Assembly (NCBI GenBank): GCA_035622335.1
Contig: DASPVO010000023.1
Span: forward strand, 1-62,668
DNA: 62,668 nt
Direction of reading: 5' to 3'
Source of the DNA: DATJAJ01 sp035622335
Lineage (GTDB): Archaea > Thermoproteota > Nitrososphaeria > Nitrososphaerales > Gagatemarchaeaceae
Shown here: positions 8,505 to 16,354 of the stretch, piece by piece
Layout of the letters: the number at the start of each line of letters is the position of its first letter
Position numbering within the stretch: the stretch's first letter is position 1
Made by a program: the position numbers and the translations under genes
Notes under the pieces: generated by a model
What the model saw: the letters and a program-made list of their open reading frames with translations, nothing else
Told to the model about the DNA's origin: nothing
Databases searched by the model: none

Positions 8505-8516
8505 AATTATATATGC
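8505..8516 (+). promoter_or_regulatory. TATA-like box before the DUF655 operon
   Basis: The sequence AATTATATATG lies in the 176-nt gap after the transporter gene. It would give a transcript starting near 8535 with a leader of about 100 nt before DUF655, unusually long for this genome. This supports separate transcription of DUF655-ksgA-trmJ from rpoF. Confidence 0.5.
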
Positions 8517-8557
8517 AGACCGCGGCAAAAGCCATCTGAGGCGCTAGGGGTTTCACC

Positions 8558-8602
8558 ATGGATGACTTCTTGCTTCTCGGACGCGGGAGCAGCCCAAACT
8601 AG
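8558..8602 (+). other. Possible 14-codon leader ORF or small RNA upstream of DUF655
   Basis: Within the predicted long leader, ATG at 8558 opens a 14-residue frame (MDDFLLLGRGSSPN) ending TAG at 8602, 30 nt before the DUF655 start. The same stretch contains a C-box-like GGATGA and, further on, CTGA, so a C/D-type RNA is an alternative reading. Neither is well supported. Confidence 0.2.
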
Positions 8603-8632
8603 ATCCCTGTGAAGAGGTGCAGTATCTGAGAG

Positions 8633-9190
8633 ATGCTATCTGCTGAGAAGAAATACGAGGAGTTCGCTTACGTTCTAGACTTCTTGCCGAGGGGCAAGTC
8701 ACTCGTCATAAAGGGTAGGGAAGGTTCCATCGTCCAAGCGATTGGTGAGGAACGACTCACCCTCCTGGAGCTTCTGGCCATGGAGAACCAGAGCTTCGAG
8801 ATAGGGGAGAGGGTCAAGATTGGAAAGGAGGGGAGAGAGAAGATAGTCAGCGTCCTGGGGAAGCTGACCTACGAGGAGCTGTCTCCAGAGTCGCGAGGCT
8901 CTCTCATCACCGTGGTCGAGTCGCTCGTGAGGAACAACGAATCAAAATTCGTTTCCTACTTCAACGAGCTTCAGCCGCTGACGCCCCGACTCCACGGATT
9001 GGAACTCATACCCGGAATAGGGAAGACGTTCATGAAGGAGATTGTGACGGCCAGGGAGAAGCGGCCGTTCACGGGTTTCGACGACCTGCAGGAGCGCGTC
9101 GGCCTCAGGGAGCCCGCGAAGCTGGTGGCAAAGCGAATCGTGGAGGAGCTCTCGGGCGGCTCCAGAATCAATCTATTCATACGGAAATGA
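8633..9190 (+). CDS. DUF655 family protein with helix-hairpin-helix region
   Basis: A conserved archaeal protein of unknown biochemical role, almost always beside ksgA and probably nucleic-acid binding. The N terminus has the family signature FAYVLDFLPRGKS and an OB-like segment. The C terminus has helix-hairpin-helix repeats (LELIPGIGKTFMKEIVTAREKRPF; FDDLQERVGL). 185 residues, typical. The stop overlaps the ksgA start as ATGA, so the two are likely translated together, consistent with a link to rRNA maturation. Confidence 0.88.
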   Translation: MLSAEKKYEEFAYVLDFLPRGKSLVIKGREGSIVQAIGEERLTLLELLAMENQSFEIGERVKIGKEGREKIVSVLGKLTYEELSPESRGSLITVVESLVRNNESKFVSYFNELQPLTPRLHGLELIPGIGKTFMKEIVTAREKRPFTGFDDLQERVGLREPAKLVAKRIVEELSGGSRINLFIRK

Positions 9191-9927
9191 AGCGGCGCAG
9201 ACTGGGACAGCACTATCTCATCGATTCGTCGGTCAGAGATAGAATGATCTCCCTAGCCCAAATTCGCCCATCAGATTCCATTCTGGAGATCGGGACGGGG
9301 AGGGGCGAGCTGACTTCGGCCCTCACTGAAAGGGGCAACTCTGTAGTTGGTTATGAGGTCGACCGAGACAACTTTCTAGAGACGCGGCGGAGGGTAAAGT
9401 CTCCAAAGCTGACTCTTCACATGAAGGATGTGTTCGAGGAAAAGCCTTCGTTTGACGTCCTCGTCGCCAGCCTGCCTTATTCCAGGTCGGGCGACTTCAT
9501 CGAATGGTTGAGCATGCTGAAGTATCGTCGAGCCGTCGTCCTTCTCCAGCAGGATTTTGTCAAGAAGATAACATCTGGACCAGGAGAGAACGGGTACCGA
9601 GCGGTGTCCGTAATAGCGCAGATATCTTCCAATATCGAGGTGCACTCGAAGGTGGGAATGAGCTCGTTCGACCCAAGGCCAAAGGTAGGCTCGTCGATCG
9701 TCTCGTTCACCCCGAAGAGCACGATGACCGAATCTGAGATCCGTGTGTTGAAGAAACTCTTTGCCCTGAGGAGACGGACGTTGGGCGCAGTTCTAAGGGA
9801 GACAGGGATAGAGCTGGATGCCACCGAGATTCTCCTTGGGAGTAGGTTGGGTTCGCTCTCCCCTGAGACCATTCACGGTCTGCTGGATCGAGCGGTGCAG
9901 AACAAACGGAGCAGTGCTCTGGAGTAG
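9187..9927 (+). CDS. ksgA: 16S rRNA dimethyladenosine transferase KsgA/Dim1
   Basis: This SAM-dependent enzyme dimethylates two adjacent adenines near the 3' end of 16S rRNA. It begins RRRLGQHYLID, the family start, followed by the SAM motif ILEIGTGRGELTSAL and the acidic position YEVDRD. The catalytic motif, normally N-L-P-Y, reads S-L-P-Y here (residues 95-98, ASLPYSRSG). That replaces the residue that contacts the target amine. The C-terminal domain is short (246 residues in all). It overlaps DUF655 and is followed directly by the trmJ-like gene (TAGTG). Confidence 0.87.
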   Translation: MKRRRLGQHYLIDSSVRDRMISLAQIRPSDSILEIGTGRGELTSALTERGNSVVGYEVDRDNFLETRRRVKSPKLTLHMKDVFEEKPSFDVLVASLPYSRSGDFIEWLSMLKYRRAVVLLQQDFVKKITSGPGENGYRAVSVIAQISSNIEVHSKVGMSSFDPRPKVGSSIVSFTPKSTMTESEIRVLKKLFALRRRTLGAVLRETGIELDATEILLGSRLGSLSPETIHGLLDRAVQNKRSSALE

Positions 9928-10643
9928 TGATACCTCACAAAGTCAGCGTCACTCTGGTCGAGCCTCGCTACCCCGTGAACGTCGGCTACGTTGCTCGGGT
10001 CATGAAGAACTTTGGAGTAGAGAGCATGTTCTTGGTGAGGCCTTCCGTGGACATGGCGGTGGCGGCGATATACGCAGCTCACGGAGCCGACGTGCTCGAG
10101 AAAGCAAGGGTCGTGAGCTGGTCTAAGCTTCGGAAGAGTAACGAGGTCCTGATAGCGACCACCGCGATAAGAGCAAAGAGACGCTCAAACATCGTAAGGC
10201 GTGGCGTGACCCCCGAAGATGCGATGAATTCTGTACCGCTTGCGAAATCGACTTCAATCGTCTTCGGCAGGGAGACCACCGGTCTCACCAACGAGGAGAT
10301 CCGGGCTTGCGACATTACGACCGTGATTGCTACCGGTTCAAGGTACCCTACCCTGAACATAAGTCACGCTGCCGCGATTCTACTCTACATCCTCGCAAAC
10401 AGGCAACCCTCGGGCAGGCGGGGCTCAAAGAGGAATTCGAGGGAGCTGTTCGCCAGACAGCTCCGTGAGCTCGCCTTAGCGTCGCGGCTTCCTAGTTACA
10501 AGGCCGATAACATCGGGGAGGAGGCCAGAAGAGCAGCCGCTGTGTCCAAACTGACAGACAGGCAGCTGGTGGCGATGGCTGGTGTCTTCAGAAGGGCGGT
10601 GAACACGATAGAGGAGCGTCAGTTCCTCGACTCGAAGACGTAG
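9927..10643 (+). CDS. trmJ: SpoU/TrmJ-family tRNA 2'-O-methyltransferase
   Basis: A SPOUT (trefoil-knot) RNA methyltransferase, closest in layout to TrmJ, which methylates the ribose at tRNA position 32. Motif 1 is VEPRYPVNVGYVARVMKNFG, motif 2 FGRETTGLTNEEI and motif 3 YPTLNISHAAAILLY. These form the SAM-binding knot. A basic C-terminal tail of about 80 residues follows. The start is GTG at 9927 overlapping the ksgA stop. The 3' end overlaps the convergent gene by 25 nt. The exact target position is not certain from sequence. Confidence 0.82.
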   Translation: MIPHKVSVTLVEPRYPVNVGYVARVMKNFGVESMFLVRPSVDMAVAAIYAAHGADVLEKARVVSWSKLRKSNEVLIATTAIRAKRRSNIVRRGVTPEDAMNSVPLAKSTSIVFGRETTGLTNEEIRACDITTVIATGSRYPTLNISHAAAILLYILANRQPSGRRGSKRNSRELFARQLRELALASRLPSYKADNIGEEARRAAAVSKLTDRQLVAMAGVFRRAVNTIEERQFLDSKT

Positions 10644-11800
10644 ACGATTCTGCCCACCCATCTTGTGCTCTCGAATGCGACTCTGACGGGGTATCTGACC
10701 TGACCGCCTCCCGGTTGAAAGTACTTCAATCCGAGCGGACTTCCGTCCAGTCCGAGAGCGACCTCCTGCCCCTCGGACGTCCGAATGACAGGTGCGACCA
10801 CGACTATCCTTCCCCCGGGTCTCACCACCCGGGCCATCGAAGCTAGTGCGTCGGAATAGACAGAGCCCGCCTTGTCCACGAGTTCTTTGGCCGCCGTGGT
10901 GCTGGGCCTAGACTTCAGTCTCGGAAGGAGTATGGGTTCCGTGACGACCGCGTCGACGCGCCGCTCTCCAAGGACGGCCGGCAATTCTCTTGCGTCGCCC
11001 GCCTTAATCTTGAACGACGACCTCATCGCTTCTCTGGCCGCCCAAGCGAGGTTAGTCTTGGCCTCTCCGAGCAGGGCCCTGTTAGTGTCTACACATACAG
11101 GACGGAGAGCCATGAGCAGCGCTTCCACCGCTATCGTACCTGACCCGCAGAAGGGATCGAGCAGGGTCTCCCCCGCGGAGAGTCCAGCCAGATTGACGAG
11201 TGCCCTTGCGAGCCGGGGCGAGAGCGCGATCTCCGAATGGGGGGCTGGTCTGGCCGTGCCGCGCCTCCTGAGCGATTCTGCGTCTGGAACGTAAGCTGTC
11301 GGTCCCAGAGAGATGCCACCTCCCCGGGGAAATGCGATAATGTCCAGAGACCTCCGAGAAGCGACCTTCTCCGCTCTGAGCTCGTTCTGATCGGGTCTCA
11401 GCAGGTTCACCCTCGTGAACCCGCCGTCCCTGAACGCGTCCAAGATTTCCCTGACCAGGGGCTCGTAGTCGTCGTCCTCGACTCCGTAGGAGCTCACCGA
11501 GATGTTTGCGGGTTCATCGATTTCTAGGGCGATTCTCGAAACCATTGACGCGATGTCGCTCTTCCCATCGCTCGAGGCGGCCATCACCGGGGCGAATTTG
11601 TGAATGCCGGCGAGTCTTTGGACGAGGGATGCAGCATTGACGCCGGTCCTGGCGACCAAGACTCGCGGGGTGGTCAACTCTGCCTCCGATATCGCACCAT
11701 GAAGGACCGTGGACACCTCTAGCGCCGAGAGAGGGCCGAAGGCGAGCACGAATGCCGATCTTTCGGCCTGGGTCAGCGAACGGGGCAGAAGAAATGGCAT
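10619..11800 (-). CDS. THUMP/UPF0020-type methyltransferase (Trm11/TrmG10-like)
   Basis: Probably a tRNA guanosine N2-methyltransferase. The N-terminal half holds a THUMP-like RNA-binding region. The C-terminal half is a Rossmann methylase with the clear SAM motif LLDPFCGSGTIAVEALL. The expected catalytic D-P-P-Y is replaced by T-E-P-I-L-L-P at the motif IV position (VVTEPILLPRL), so the exact activity is less certain. SRRSLDIIAF and PAPHSEIALSPRLARALVNLA are further family features. 393 residues. Confidence 0.72.
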   Translation of the reverse strand: MPFLLPRSLTQAERSAFVLAFGPLSALEVSTVLHGAISEAELTTPRVLVARTGVNAASLVQRLAGIHKFAPVMAASSDGKSDIASMVSRIALEIDEPANISVSSYGVEDDDYEPLVREILDAFRDGGFTRVNLLRPDQNELRAEKVASRRSLDIIAFPRGGGISLGPTAYVPDAESLRRRGTARPAPHSEIALSPRLARALVNLAGLSAGETLLDPFCGSGTIAVEALLMALRPVCVDTNRALLGEAKTNLAWAAREAMRSSFKIKAGDARELPAVLGERRVDAVVTEPILLPRLKSRPSTTAAKELVDKAGSVYSDALASMARVVRPGGRIVVVAPVIRTSEGQEVALGLDGSPLGLKYFQPGGGQVRYPVRVAFESTRWVGRIVYVFESRN

Positions 11801-11860
11801 CTTGGTCGACCGGGCTCTCCGACGGTATTAAGACTCGTTTGCACTCTGCGGCTCGTGAAG

Positions 11861-11868
11861 ATTAATTA
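11861..11868 (+). promoter_or_regulatory. TATA box of the rpl10e operon
   Basis: ATTAATTA lies about 41-48 nt upstream of the rpl10e ATG, in the divergent gap after the THUMP methylase gene. It probably drives rpl10e-dph2-csl4, which are linked by ATGA overlaps. Confidence 0.55.
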
Positions 11869-11908
11869 GGGGTCTCCCGAAGCGCCGATTATTTCGGGTA
11901 AAGGGAAA

Positions 11909-12418
11909 ATGCACGGAAAGAACTACCGCCAGATCAAGGGTATGGCATACACAAGCAAGAAGTTCGCCCCGGGCGCACCAAACTCCAAGGTCGCCAGGTT
12001 TACGACAGGAAAGGCGAGGCCTGACTACGACTTCCAGCTGAGGCTGGTCTCCGAGGGGAGAGTCCAGATCAGGCACAACGCGCTGGAGGCTGCCAGGGTC
12101 GCAGCGAACAAGAAGATGGCCCTCATAGGAGAGGACAATTACTTTCTCGTGGTAAAGACCTATCCTCACATAATCCTGCGCGAGAACAAGATGATTGCCA
12201 CTGCGGGAGCGGACCGCCTGCAGGAGGGCATGAGGAAAGCCTTCGGAAAGCCGATTGGTCTGGCAGCACGCGTCGAGATAGGGAGCAAAGTCCTCGAGCT
12301 CGACGTGAAGTCCGAGAACCTGCAAAGGGGCAGGGACGCGATGTGGGCCGCATCTACGAAGCTTCCCATGAAGACTCATACAGAAGTCGTCGAACTGGAA
12401 AAGACTGTTGCTCAATGA
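11909..12418 (+). CDS. rpl10e: Large ribosomal subunit protein L10e (uL16)
   Basis: A 169-residue basic protein with the L10e/uL16 pattern: MHGKNYRQIKGMAYTSKKF at the start, then FQLRLVSEGRVQIRHNALEAARVAANK and KTYPHIILRENKMIATAGADRLQEGMRKAFGKPIG. This protein sits near the peptidyl-transferase centre and contacts tRNA. Its stop overlaps the dph2 start (ATGA). That coupling is interesting because diphthamide acts on EF2 at the same ribosome. Confidence 0.94.
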   Translation: MHGKNYRQIKGMAYTSKKFAPGAPNSKVARFTTGKARPDYDFQLRLVSEGRVQIRHNALEAARVAANKKMALIGEDNYFLVVKTYPHIILRENKMIATAGADRLQEGMRKAFGKPIGLAARVEIGSKVLELDVKSENLQRGRDAMWAASTKLPMKTHTEVVELEKTVAQ

Positions 12419-13452
12419 CCGTCATGATTGACGAAGCCGCCGTCTTCGCTCTTGTGGAGGAGAAGAAGCCCCGCGTAGTGGTCCTGAACGCCCCCGGTGG
12501 ACTCCTCAGACAGACGAAGTCGTTGATGGAGAGGCTCAAACAGACGTACGGGATCACCTGCATACTTGCAGGAGATTCGTGCTTCGGCATCTGTGACACG
12601 GTGGACGAAGAAGCCCGCAAGCTGCAGGCCGACATGGCGCTTCACATAGGGCACAACGCGACTGTCAAGACGGTAGGGGACTTCACCTTCCTGATCGATG
12701 CTGTGGACGATGCCAAGTTCGACGAGGTCGTCGAGAAGGCGATTCCGACTCTGTCGGGGTACAAGAGGATCGGTCTCGTGACCTTCAGTCAGCACCTCCA
12801 CGAACTCCAGAGCGTCAAGAACAGGTTGGAGGCGCACGGATTCGAGGTGCTCCTGGGGAGTCAGAACAACCTGATGATGGAAAGCCAGATCTTCGGTTGC
12901 GACTTTTCGTCAGTGTTCCCCCTCCATGACAGGGCGGACGCATTCTGTTTCATGGGGGAAAGCGAATTCCACGCGGTGGGTCTTGCCCTATCGAGCGGAA
13001 AGCCAACGTTCATGCTCGACCCGAACCTTCAGGAGGTCATCGACATGAAGGAAGCCGCGGAAGAGAGGAGGAAGCGGGCCATACTCGCGGTTTACAAGGC
13101 CCTCGATGCGAGAACATTCGGAGTGGTCACCGGCCTAAAGGAGGGGCAGAAGATGCTGGGAAGAAGCAGGTGGATCACGAAGAGGCTCGAGATGCACGGG
13201 CGGAAGGTGGTGCAGCTGGCGCTTCGAGAGATCACGCCAGAGAGGCTGGCCCCTCACAGGGAGATTGAAGCCTTCGTCCAGACCGCCTGTCCTCGCATCT
13301 CAATCGATGGCTTTACGTTCGACAGGCCTGTTCTCTCGATACCTCAGGCTGACGCGCTCGTCGCACTGCTCGAGGGTCGCCCCATGGGAGAGTTTCTCCA
13401 GAGGCCGAAGTGGATAGAGCTGACGGTCGGGTTGCTGGAGAACAGGAGATGA
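12415..13452 (+). CDS. dph2: Diphthamide biosynthesis radical enzyme Dph2
   Basis: Dph2 uses a [4Fe-4S] cluster and SAM to transfer an aminocarboxypropyl group to the EF2 histidine, the first diphthamide step. Candidate cluster cysteines appear in the three repeated domains: GDSCFGICD (Cys60), IFGCDFSS and TACPRIS. VVLNAPGGLL and CILAGD are also typical. I use ATG at 12415, which overlaps the rpl10e stop, rather than the upstream in-frame ATG inside rpl10e. 345 residues. csl4 follows with an ATGA overlap. Confidence 0.92.
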   Translation: MTVMIDEAAVFALVEEKKPRVVVLNAPGGLLRQTKSLMERLKQTYGITCILAGDSCFGICDTVDEEARKLQADMALHIGHNATVKTVGDFTFLIDAVDDAKFDEVVEKAIPTLSGYKRIGLVTFSQHLHELQSVKNRLEAHGFEVLLGSQNNLMMESQIFGCDFSSVFPLHDRADAFCFMGESEFHAVGLALSSGKPTFMLDPNLQEVIDMKEAAEERRKRAILAVYKALDARTFGVVTGLKEGQKMLGRSRWITKRLEMHGRKVVQLALREITPERLAPHREIEAFVQTACPRISIDGFTFDRPVLSIPQADALVALLEGRPMGEFLQRPKWIELTVGLLENRR

Positions 13453-14012
13453 CCCGAGAATCCGTGCTTCCGGGAGACTCGTTGGCCGTGTCCGAAGAGT
13501 ATTTGCCAGGACCTCATGCCTACGATGATGGCACGCGCATCAGGTCTCTCGTTGTGGGAGAAGTGGTCAAGGACACGGTGGGACGAGAGATCTCGGTGAA
13601 ACCGAAGCCTGCGGCGGACCTGATCAGGGTCGGAGACTACGTCACGGGACAGGTGGAGGCGGCGCAGACGAGCTCTGCCGCCGTCAGGATTGATTTCGTC
13701 AACGGAAAGCAGTCCGGCAAGGGCTTCACGGGTTCACTGTCGACGAGGAACGGCGGTTCTCAGGGGAGGGGAGGACGTACTGAGAGCCCCGTCAAGACCG
13801 GAGACATAGTCAGGTGCAGGGTCTACAGTCTTCTCAACGGGATGATACACCTCAACGTGAACGAGGACAGCACGGGAGTCCTGTTCGCCTTGTGCGGCAA
13901 CTGCGGCTCTCCGCTCATCAGCGCGGGTTCCAAACTCAAGTGTGACGAATGCGGAAACGTGGAGACGCGGAAGCTCGCCAGGGACTACGGACAGACCCCG
14001 ATTCGACCGTGA
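13449..14012 (+). CDS. csl4: Exosome RNA-binding subunit Csl4
   Basis: Csl4 forms part of the cap of the archaeal RNA exosome and binds RNA. The protein has the N-terminal Csl4 domain (VLPGDSLAVSEEYLPGPHAY), an S1 RNA-binding domain (VGDYVTGQVEAAQTSSAAVRI...VKTGDIVRCRVYSL) and a C-terminal zinc ribbon (LCGNCGSPL...LKCDECGN). The ATG at 13449 overlaps the dph2 stop. 187 residues. Confidence 0.92.
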   Translation: MTRESVLPGDSLAVSEEYLPGPHAYDDGTRIRSLVVGEVVKDTVGREISVKPKPAADLIRVGDYVTGQVEAAQTSSAAVRIDFVNGKQSGKGFTGSLSTRNGGSQGRGGRTESPVKTGDIVRCRVYSLLNGMIHLNVNEDSTGVLFALCGNCGSPLISAGSKLKCDECGNVETRKLARDYGQTPIRP

Positions 14013-14013
14013 A

Positions 14014-14020
14014 TTTATTA
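14014..14020 (+). promoter_or_regulatory. TATA box of rpoL
   Basis: TTTATTA begins 2 nt after the csl4 stop and 26-32 nt before the rpoL ATG. This is the standard spacing for a leaderless archaeal transcript. Confidence 0.6.
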
Positions 14021-14045
14021 ACGTGAGCCAAAGGGCGTCCTTGGA

Positions 14046-14333
14046 ATGCAACTCCAGACGTCCAGCGAAGGGGAGAGAGGGCTGACGGTGGAGATAACGG
14101 GTGAAGACTACTCTCTGGCGGAGATCGTCCACCACGAGCTGTTGGAGGAGAAGAGCGTCACGTTCGCTGGCGTGCTACCGCCCCACCCGCTGATCAAGAA
14201 GCTCGTCCTGAAGGTCAGGTCGCAGAGAATAAAACCGGAGAAGGCGTTCGTGAATAGCGTTCAAAGAGCCGTAGACACCACTCAAGAGCTGCTCCAGAGC
14301 ATGGAGAAGGCATTCAGTGGTGAGTCCTCGTGA
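14046..14333 (+). CDS. rpoL: RNA polymerase subunit Rpo11 (RpoL)
   Basis: Rpo11 pairs with Rpo3 in the polymerase assembly platform. The family motif is clear: HHELLEEKSVTFAGVLPPHPL followed by KKLVLKVRS and a C-terminal helix with AVDTTQELL. 95 residues. The stop overlaps the tfs start, coupling a core subunit to the cleavage factor. Confidence 0.93.
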   Translation: MQLQTSSEGERGLTVEITGEDYSLAEIVHHELLEEKSVTFAGVLPPHPLIKKLVLKVRSQRIKPEKAFVNSVQRAVDTTQELLQSMEKAFSGESS

Positions 14334-14674
14334 AATTCTGTCCAAAGTGCGGAACCAGGCTGAGGCTCAAGCAGCTGAAGAGCGAGAACGAGGTAGCGAT
14401 AACGTACCTCTGTGACAACTGTGGCTATTCCAACAAGGCAGGCAGGTCCGTGACCCAGACTACCGAGGAGGAGCTTTCGGCTCCAGCCCCGATCAAGGTC
14501 GTCGGCGACAAGGAGAACAAGCTCAACTCGCTACCCACCACGAAGATAGACTGTCCAAAGTGCGGGTACAACGAAGCGATGTGGTGGTTCCTTCAGACAA
14601 GAAGCGGAGACGAGCCTCCCACGCAATTCTACAGATGCGTCAAGTGCAACCACACTTGGAGAAGCTACTCCTAG
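14330..14674 (+). CDS. tfs: Transcription factor S (TFS)
   Basis: TFS is the archaeal TFIIS-like factor that stimulates RNA cleavage by a backtracked polymerase. The N-terminal zinc ribbon is FCPKCGTRL...YLCDNCGYS. The C-terminal ribbon is DCPKCGYNEAMWW...FYRCVKCNHTW. The tip carries the acidic Asp-Glu pair in RSGDEPPTQF, so it should be an active factor rather than an inhibitory paralogue. GTG start at 14330; 114 residues. It meets the gins gene tail to tail with a 4-nt overlap. Confidence 0.94.
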   Translation: MKFCPKCGTRLRLKQLKSENEVAITYLCDNCGYSNKAGRSVTQTTEEELSAPAPIKVVGDKENKLNSLPTTKIDCPKCGYNEAMWWFLQTRSGDEPPTQFYRCVKCNHTWRSYS

Positions 14675-15225
14675 TAGCCTCTGTCGTCTATCTCGATCGC
14701 TTCGTTATTCGTTATCAGTATCTCTGCGCTCGCCGAAGGCAGTGAAGCCACGTCGTTGGGCTTGAACGGGCCGTACCGCCTCATGTCTCCCCCCATTATC
14801 TCCGCGACCGGTCTGGTGAACCTTATGGTCGTCTTCCTCTTCGCCTCCATCCTCACTGCGTATTCGACGAAGGAAGGATGGCCTTGCGTTACAGCCTCGA
14901 CGAATGAAGAGAGCCTAGTGATGAATTCTCGCTCAGGAGAAAGGATGAACCTCTCTTCTGAAAGGAGCTTCACTGTCGAGCCGCGCGACCTCGTCTTAGA
15001 CAGCCTCAGGCGGACGAGGCTGTCGATAAGGCTGCTAATCACTTTGATCTGCCGCGAAATCAGGCGATTGGTTACTTCAGAACTGCCAGCACCAGAAGAG
15101 CGCTTGAGGTTTCGCACGTGGTCCGCGACCCGAAGATAGAAATCCTGAGAAAGTTGGAGCAGTTCGGCTGAGCTCTGCTCTTGGTCGAGCTGCCTTCTGA
15201 CCGATTCCAGCGTGGTCTCGGCCAT
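14671..15225 (-). CDS. gins51: GINS complex subunit (Gins51/15 type)
   Basis: GINS links MCM and Cdc45/GAN in the replicative helicase. The N-terminal two-thirds is the helical A domain and the C-terminal beta-rich B domain includes IRFTRPVAEIMGGDMRRYGPFKPNDVASLP, a signature of Gins51. 184 residues. It follows priS with a 1-nt gap, a common archaeal pairing. priS, gins and pcn form one replication block on this strand. Confidence 0.88.
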   Translation of the reverse strand: MAETTLESVRRQLDQEQSSAELLQLSQDFYLRVADHVRNLKRSSGAGSSEVTNRLISRQIKVISSLIDSLVRLRLSKTRSRGSTVKLLSEERFILSPEREFITRLSSFVEAVTQGHPSFVEYAVRMEAKRKTTIRFTRPVAEIMGGDMRRYGPFKPNDVASLPSASAEILITNNEAIEIDDRGY

Positions 15226-15226
15226 G

Positions 15227-16303
15227 TCAGGCCACCTCGGCCAGTCCCCTCGTCAACATACCTATCGCTGCATAGGTTGGAACCGACACGACCTCGTCTC
15301 CGAATGGGCCGTAAACGCTCCCCATAATCGTGAATTTGGGATAGAAAGACACTCGCAGAGATACGTCTTCCTCGCTCAGGACCACAGGGTCCCGCATCGG
15401 GTCGAAGTCAGCTAGGGAGCGCACCTTCATCTTTAGCATCCCGCTCGTCCCGTGGAGCGTTCCTCCGAGCCTGAACACCCTGTGTACGTCTATGGTGACA
15501 GCCTTGTCTATCTTCGCCGACTGCGACTCGATGGCCTCCGCCACGGAGGGCTTGGGATCCCCTTCACCCGTCTGTCCTTCCCCAAGAGCTGCCGCTATCC
15601 TGCGCATCCACCCTGCCCGGGCGCCCTGTCCCCGTTTTAGCTGCGCCTTCAGCGTCGCGCTGGACGGTAGACCTGAGCCAGAGATGTAGTCCGCTATCTC
15701 CAGCCTCGCCTGCTGGTCCAGCCCGAAGAAGCGCTCGTCGAAGACGTGGAGATGGTAACCCCTGTTGCCAGAGAAGTAGATGTGCGCCAGCTCTTCCTTC
15801 ATCCCGAAGTCCGAGCACAAGAAGTCAACGACCCTGCGAGCATGGTCCTTCGCCGCGCCCAGACACTTTTCGCACGTCCCGTGGAAGACCTCGGTCGCGG
15901 CCTTCTTGCAGTTTGGGCACGACTGGGGCTTTGGAAGCCTCCCCGACGCGTGGCACGCGTGACAGAACCAAAGGTCGTGCCGTCGTTTGCAGCCGGTCGG
16001 AATGTCTGTCGCGTCTATGTCGAAGATCAGCTCGGCGCCCTTCCAGCCCTTCTCTTCCATGGGGAGAGTAGGCGCTTCGTACTTGGCATTCGAGCAGTAG
16101 ACGGAAGAGGGAGCCTGACGCAGTACTTCGGCCACGACTTCGCCCTTACTTCTGAAGGAGAGGTGGCGGACCATTCCCCTGCCGAAGGGTGCGTATCCGA
16201 ACTCCCTGGACCTGATGTCCGGAGGGTCGTCGATGCCGTCAGCCTTGCTGAAGTAGTATTCCTTGTAGGCAGACTTCAGGAAGGATATCGTGGCTTCGTT
16301 CAA
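15227..16303 (-). CDS. priS: DNA primase small (catalytic) subunit PriS
   Basis: PriS makes replication primers with PriL. The catalytic acidic pair is FDIDATDIP (Asp95 and Asp97). A zinc motif follows (CHAC...CPNC...CEKC) and then IYFSGNRGYHLHVFD, which contributes His and Arg to the active site. 358 residues, typical. The downstream gins gene starts 1 nt after the stop. The large subunit PriL is not in this window. Confidence 0.94.
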   Translation of the reverse strand: MNEATISFLKSAYKEYYFSKADGIDDPPDIRSREFGYAPFGRGMVRHLSFRSKGEVVAEVLRQAPSSVYCSNAKYEAPTLPMEEKGWKGAELIFDIDATDIPTGCKRRHDLWFCHACHASGRLPKPQSCPNCKKAATEVFHGTCEKCLGAAKDHARRVVDFLCSDFGMKEELAHIYFSGNRGYHLHVFDERFFGLDQQARLEIADYISGSGLPSSATLKAQLKRGQGARAGWMRRIAAALGEGQTGEGDPKPSVAEAIESQSAKIDKAVTIDVHRVFRLGGTLHGTSGMLKMKVRSLADFDPMRDPVVLSEEDVSLRVSFYPKFTIMGSVYGPFGDEVVSVPTYAAIGMLTRGLAEVA

Positions 16304-16354
16304 ACTGCGCCGACGAGCGGACTCATGCAGATAAGCAATTGGCCGGCCTCTGCA

